Positions 61,705 to 64,000 of a DNA stretch of 64,000 bases are shown one piece after another (the stretch's first letter is position 1; every line of letters starts with the position of its first letter). Both the position numbers and the translations under genes were made by a program. Source of the DNA: Rhizorhabdus dicambivorans (GTDB taxonomy: Bacteria; Pseudomonadota; Alphaproteobacteria; Sphingomonadales; Sphingomonadaceae); contig NZ_CP023449.1 of NCBI RefSeq assembly GCF_002355275.1, forward strand, positions 1,156,001-1,220,000, in the 5' to 3' direction. Under the pieces are notes generated by a model. It did not search any database, was not told the origin of the DNA, and saw only the letters and a list, made by a program, of their open reading frames with translations.

Positions 61705-63897
61705 ATGGCCGAGACCCGGACCAGTCTGTGCCGGCTGTGCACGGCCTATTGCCCGATCATCGTATCGGTCGAGCAGGGCCGCGCCGTCGCCGTCGCCGGC
61801 AATCCGGCGGCGCCGCTCTACGGCGGCTATATCTGCCCCAAAGCGCGGGCGCTGCCCGAGCAGCACCATGGGCCGTCGCGGCTGACCCGATCGTTGAAGC
61901 GGCGGCCCGGCTGCGGCCATGAGCCGATCGCGTCGGGGCAGGCGCTCGACGAGATCGCCGGCCGCCTCCGCGCGATCGTCGACGAGCATGGGCCGCGCTC
62001 GGTCGCCGTCTATGTCGGCATGGGCAGCGTGCCGTTCATCGCCAGCTATTCGATCGCCGCCGGCTGGCTGCGCGCGCTCGGCTCGCCGATGTTCTTCACG
62101 GCGGGTTCGATCGACAAGCCCGGCATATTGATCGCGCTGGCCCTGCACGGCATGTGGCAGGGGGGCCAGCCGCCGGTCGACAGCGCCGATGCATGGCTGT
62201 TCGTCGGCATCAATCCGGTGATCAGCAAGTCGCCGGGTTTTCCCGGCCAGAATCCGGGGCTGTTCCTCAAGCGGCTGGTCGACAAGGGCGCGAAGCTGAT
62301 CGTCATCGATCCGCGCCGGACGGAGACGGCGAAGCGCGCTTATATCCACCTCCAGCCGCGCCCCGGCGAGGATCCGACGCTGCTTGCCGGCCTGATCCAC
62401 ATCATCCTCGAAGAGGCGCTGTTCGACGCCGATTTCGTCGCCGCGAACGCCCGTGGGCTGGAGGCGCTGCGTGCCGCCGTCGCGCCGTTCACCCCCAGCT
62501 ATGTCGCGGCGCGGGCGGACGTGCCGGAAGCCGACCTGATGGAGGCGGCGCGGGTTTTCGCGCAGGCCGGCTATTCGGGCGTCAGCTGCGGCACCGGGCC
62601 GAGCTTCGCGACCCATTCGACGCTCACCGAATATCTCGCCCTCTGCCTCGCCACTTTGTGCGGACGCTGGGCGCGCGAGGGCGAGCGGCTGACCAAGCCC
62701 AATGTCCTGCTCCCCGGCTTCGATGCGCGGGCGCAGCCCTGGCCGCCGTTCCAGGGCTGGGGTTTCGAGCCGCGCCTGCGGGTGCGCGGGCTCGGCGGCT
62801 GCGTGAGCGGGCTGTCCGCTGCCGCGCTGTCCGACGAGATATTGCTGCCTGGCGAGGGCAGGGTCCGCGCGCTGATCGTCTGCGGTGGCAATCCGATGAT
62901 GGCCTGGCCCGACCAGGCCAAGGCCTTCGCCGCGCTCAACGACCTCGACCTGCTCGTCACCATCGACACCGAGATGACCGCGACCGCCGAGCTTTCCGAC
63001 TATGTGATCGCGCCCCGGCTGACGCTGGAGACGCCGATGACGACCTGCATGCCGGAGAGCGTCAAATATTACGGCACGACGCGCGGCTTCGATCAGCCCT
63101 ATGCCGCCTATACCCCGGCGATCGTCGACCCACCCGAGGGAAGCGACGTGATCGAGGATTGGGAATTCTTCTGGGGGCTTGCGGAACGGCTGGGCCTGAA
63201 GATCCCGGTGACGACCTATTTCGGCAACGGCCCGCAGGCCGAGCATGCGCCGGTCGACTTCATCCTCGATCCCAGCGGCCCGAAGCCGACCACCGATCAG
63301 CTCATCGCGATGGCCCATCGCCATTCGCGGGTGCCGCTGGACCAGGTAAAACAGAACCCCAACGGCCAGATCTTCGAGTGCGACCAGCGCATCGGCCCGC
63401 GCGAACCGGGCAATGACGCGCGGCTGGAACTGGCGGCCGGCCCGATGCTCGACGAGCTTGCCGCCGTCCTGGCAGAGGACAATCGCGCGATCGAGGCCGA
63501 CTATCCCTTCCGCCTCGTGCCGCGTCGGCTCAACAACATGCTCAACTCGTTCGGCCGTCGCTACGCCCAGCTCGCGCGGAAGCCTTATAATGCGGCCTAT
63601 ATGAACCCTTCCGACATGGCGGCGCTGGGCTTGGCCGATGGCGACCTGATCGGCATTTCCTCCCCCCATGGCGAAATCGTCGGCATTGCGGAGGGAGAGG
63701 CGGCGCTCCGGCCGGGCACGGTTTCGATGGCGCATGGTTTCGGCCGTAATCCCGGGGACGATGATCCGCGCGGAAGCGGTGCCAACACGGGCCGGCTGAT
63801 GTCGGCCGAGGTCGACTATGATCCGATCACCGGTATCCCGCGCATGGGCGCGATTCCGGTCCGGATCGAACCCGTCACGTCCGCGGATCAGGGATAA
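61705..63897 (+). CDS. Molybdopterin oxidoreductase (DMSO reductase family)
   Basis: A 730-residue DMSO-reductase-family protein. The N-terminal [4Fe-4S] site has Cys9, Cys12, Cys16 and Cys44 ('SLCRLCTAYCP...YICPK'), then molybdopterin domains ('KPGILIALALHGMWQGG', 'FVGINPVISKSPGFPGQNP', 'VCGGNPMMAWPDQAKAF') and the C-terminal molydopterin-binding domain ('YMNPSDMAALGLADGDLIGISSPHGEI'). There is no Tat signal peptide, so it is cytoplasmic. Formate dehydrogenase-like or CoA-ester hydroxylase-like members share this layout; the partner electron carrier is not in the window. Confidence 0.9.
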   Translation: MAETRTSLCRLCTAYCPIIVSVEQGRAVAVAGNPAAPLYGGYICPKARALPEQHHGPSRLTRSLKRRPGCGHEPIASGQALDEIAGRLRAIVDEHGPRSVAVYVGMGSVPFIASYSIAAGWLRALGSPMFFTAGSIDKPGILIALALHGMWQGGQPPVDSADAWLFVGINPVISKSPGFPGQNPGLFLKRLVDKGAKLIVIDPRRTETAKRAYIHLQPRPGEDPTLLAGLIHIILEEALFDADFVAANARGLEALRAAVAPFTPSYVAARADVPEADLMEAARVFAQAGYSGVSCGTGPSFATHSTLTEYLALCLATLCGRWAREGERLTKPNVLLPGFDARAQPWPPFQGWGFEPRLRVRGLGGCVSGLSAAALSDEILLPGEGRVRALIVCGGNPMMAWPDQAKAFAALNDLDLLVTIDTEMTATAELSDYVIAPRLTLETPMTTCMPESVKYYGTTRGFDQPYAAYTPAIVDPPEGSDVIEDWEFFWGLAERLGLKIPVTTYFGNGPQAEHAPVDFILDPSGPKPTTDQLIAMAHRHSRVPLDQVKQNPNGQIFECDQRIGPREPGNDARLELAAGPMLDELAAVLAEDNRAIEADYPFRLVPRRLNNMLNSFGRRYAQLARKPYNAAYMNPSDMAALGLADGDLIGISSPHGEIVGIAEGEAALRPGTVSMAHGFGRNPGDDDPRGSGANTGRLMSAEVDYDPITGIPRMGAIPVRIEPVTSADQG

Positions 63898-64000
63898 GGG
63901 CGGATCGGCTCGCTCCCATCCCAATCGAGGGCGGCGGCGCGGATGCGCCCGATGCCGGGCAGGCGGCCGGGCACCAGTTCGGATATCTCCAGGCTGGTGC
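63888..64000 (-). CDS. C-terminal end of an unidentified gene (partial)
   Basis: The minus strand is open from the right edge to a TGA at 63888-63890 and encodes 36 residues ending 'AAALDWDGSEPIRPYP'. Codon choice is GC-rich in third positions like the other genes, and the stop overlaps the end of the molybdoenzyme gene by ten bases, as convergent genes do here. No family can be named from so short a piece. Confidence 0.45.
   Translation of the reverse strand, partial: TSLEISELVPGRLPGIGRIRAAALDWDGSEPIRPYP

Overview
The window is GC-rich, densely coded DNA that most likely comes from an alphaproteobacterium of the sphingomonad type. The pointers are a TonB-dependent receptor with an 'IIVTARRREE' plug start, repeated short-chain dehydrogenase (SDR) genes, SnoaL-like and DUF1214 proteins, and short GC-rich hairpins between convergent genes. 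No rRNA, tRNA, CRISPR array or replication gene is visible, and no stretch longer than about 190 bases lacks a gene. It reads as a catabolic island for a lipophilic, probably polycyclic or branched alicyclic substrate handled as CoA thioesters. The substrate itself cannot be read from the sequence; steroids, terpenoids and other alicyclic acids are all possible.

Layout. 1-6000: end of an amidohydrolase gene, two divergent IclR regulators around a palindromic operator, an enoyl reductase-like MDR enzyme and a pair of acyl-CoA dehydrogenases. 6000-11100 (minus): PhyH dioxygenase, 3-hydroxyacyl-CoA dehydrogenase, crotonase-fold enzyme and a FadB-like fusion. 11268-15433 (plus): acyl-CoA dehydrogenase, Rieske oxygenase and a 3-ketosteroid dehydrogenase-like flavoprotein. 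15444-19402: AraC regulator divergent from PhyH, SDR and a kinase-like phosphotransferase. 19563-21887: TonB-dependent receptor. 21945-27181: four SDRs and a second Rieske oxygenase on the minus strand, with one small repeat protein on the plus strand. 27353-34928: SDR, DUF1214 protein, SnoaL, SDR, thioesterase, crotonase, SnoaL, then a thiolase-like/DUF35/crotonase operon. 35085-39819 (plus): thiolase, E1 alpha, E1 beta, a stand-alone lipoyl domain, an EthD-like barrel and an MDR reductase. 39825-41907: SDR and a second DUF1214 protein, divergent from a LysR gene.

42976-56937 is one long minus-strand run: serine hydrolase, GMC oxidoreductase, TetR, P450, SDR, P450, MarR, P450, PF10118 protein, epoxide hydrolase, amidohydrolase, SnoaL and SDR. 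57037-58636 is an enoyl-CoA hydratase gene cut by an IS5-type element that left a perfect CTAG duplication. 58735-63897 (plus): Old Yellow Enzyme-type reductase, TauD dioxygenase and a molybdopterin oxidoreductase. A gene end on the minus strand runs off the right edge.

How it fits together: the receptor would import the substrate. P450s, Rieske enzymes and Fe(II)/2-oxoglutarate enzymes would hydroxylate it; SDRs and flavoproteins would oxidise the alcohols and desaturate rings. Acyl-CoA dehydrogenases, hydratases, 3-hydroxyacyl-CoA dehydrogenases, thiolases and a DUF35-linked thiolase-like enzyme would cut the carbon skeleton. Six regulators from five families (two IclR, AraC, LysR, MarR, TetR) suggest several separately controlled modules. 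A 20-base near-palindrome found at three promoters may tie some of them into one TetR regulon.
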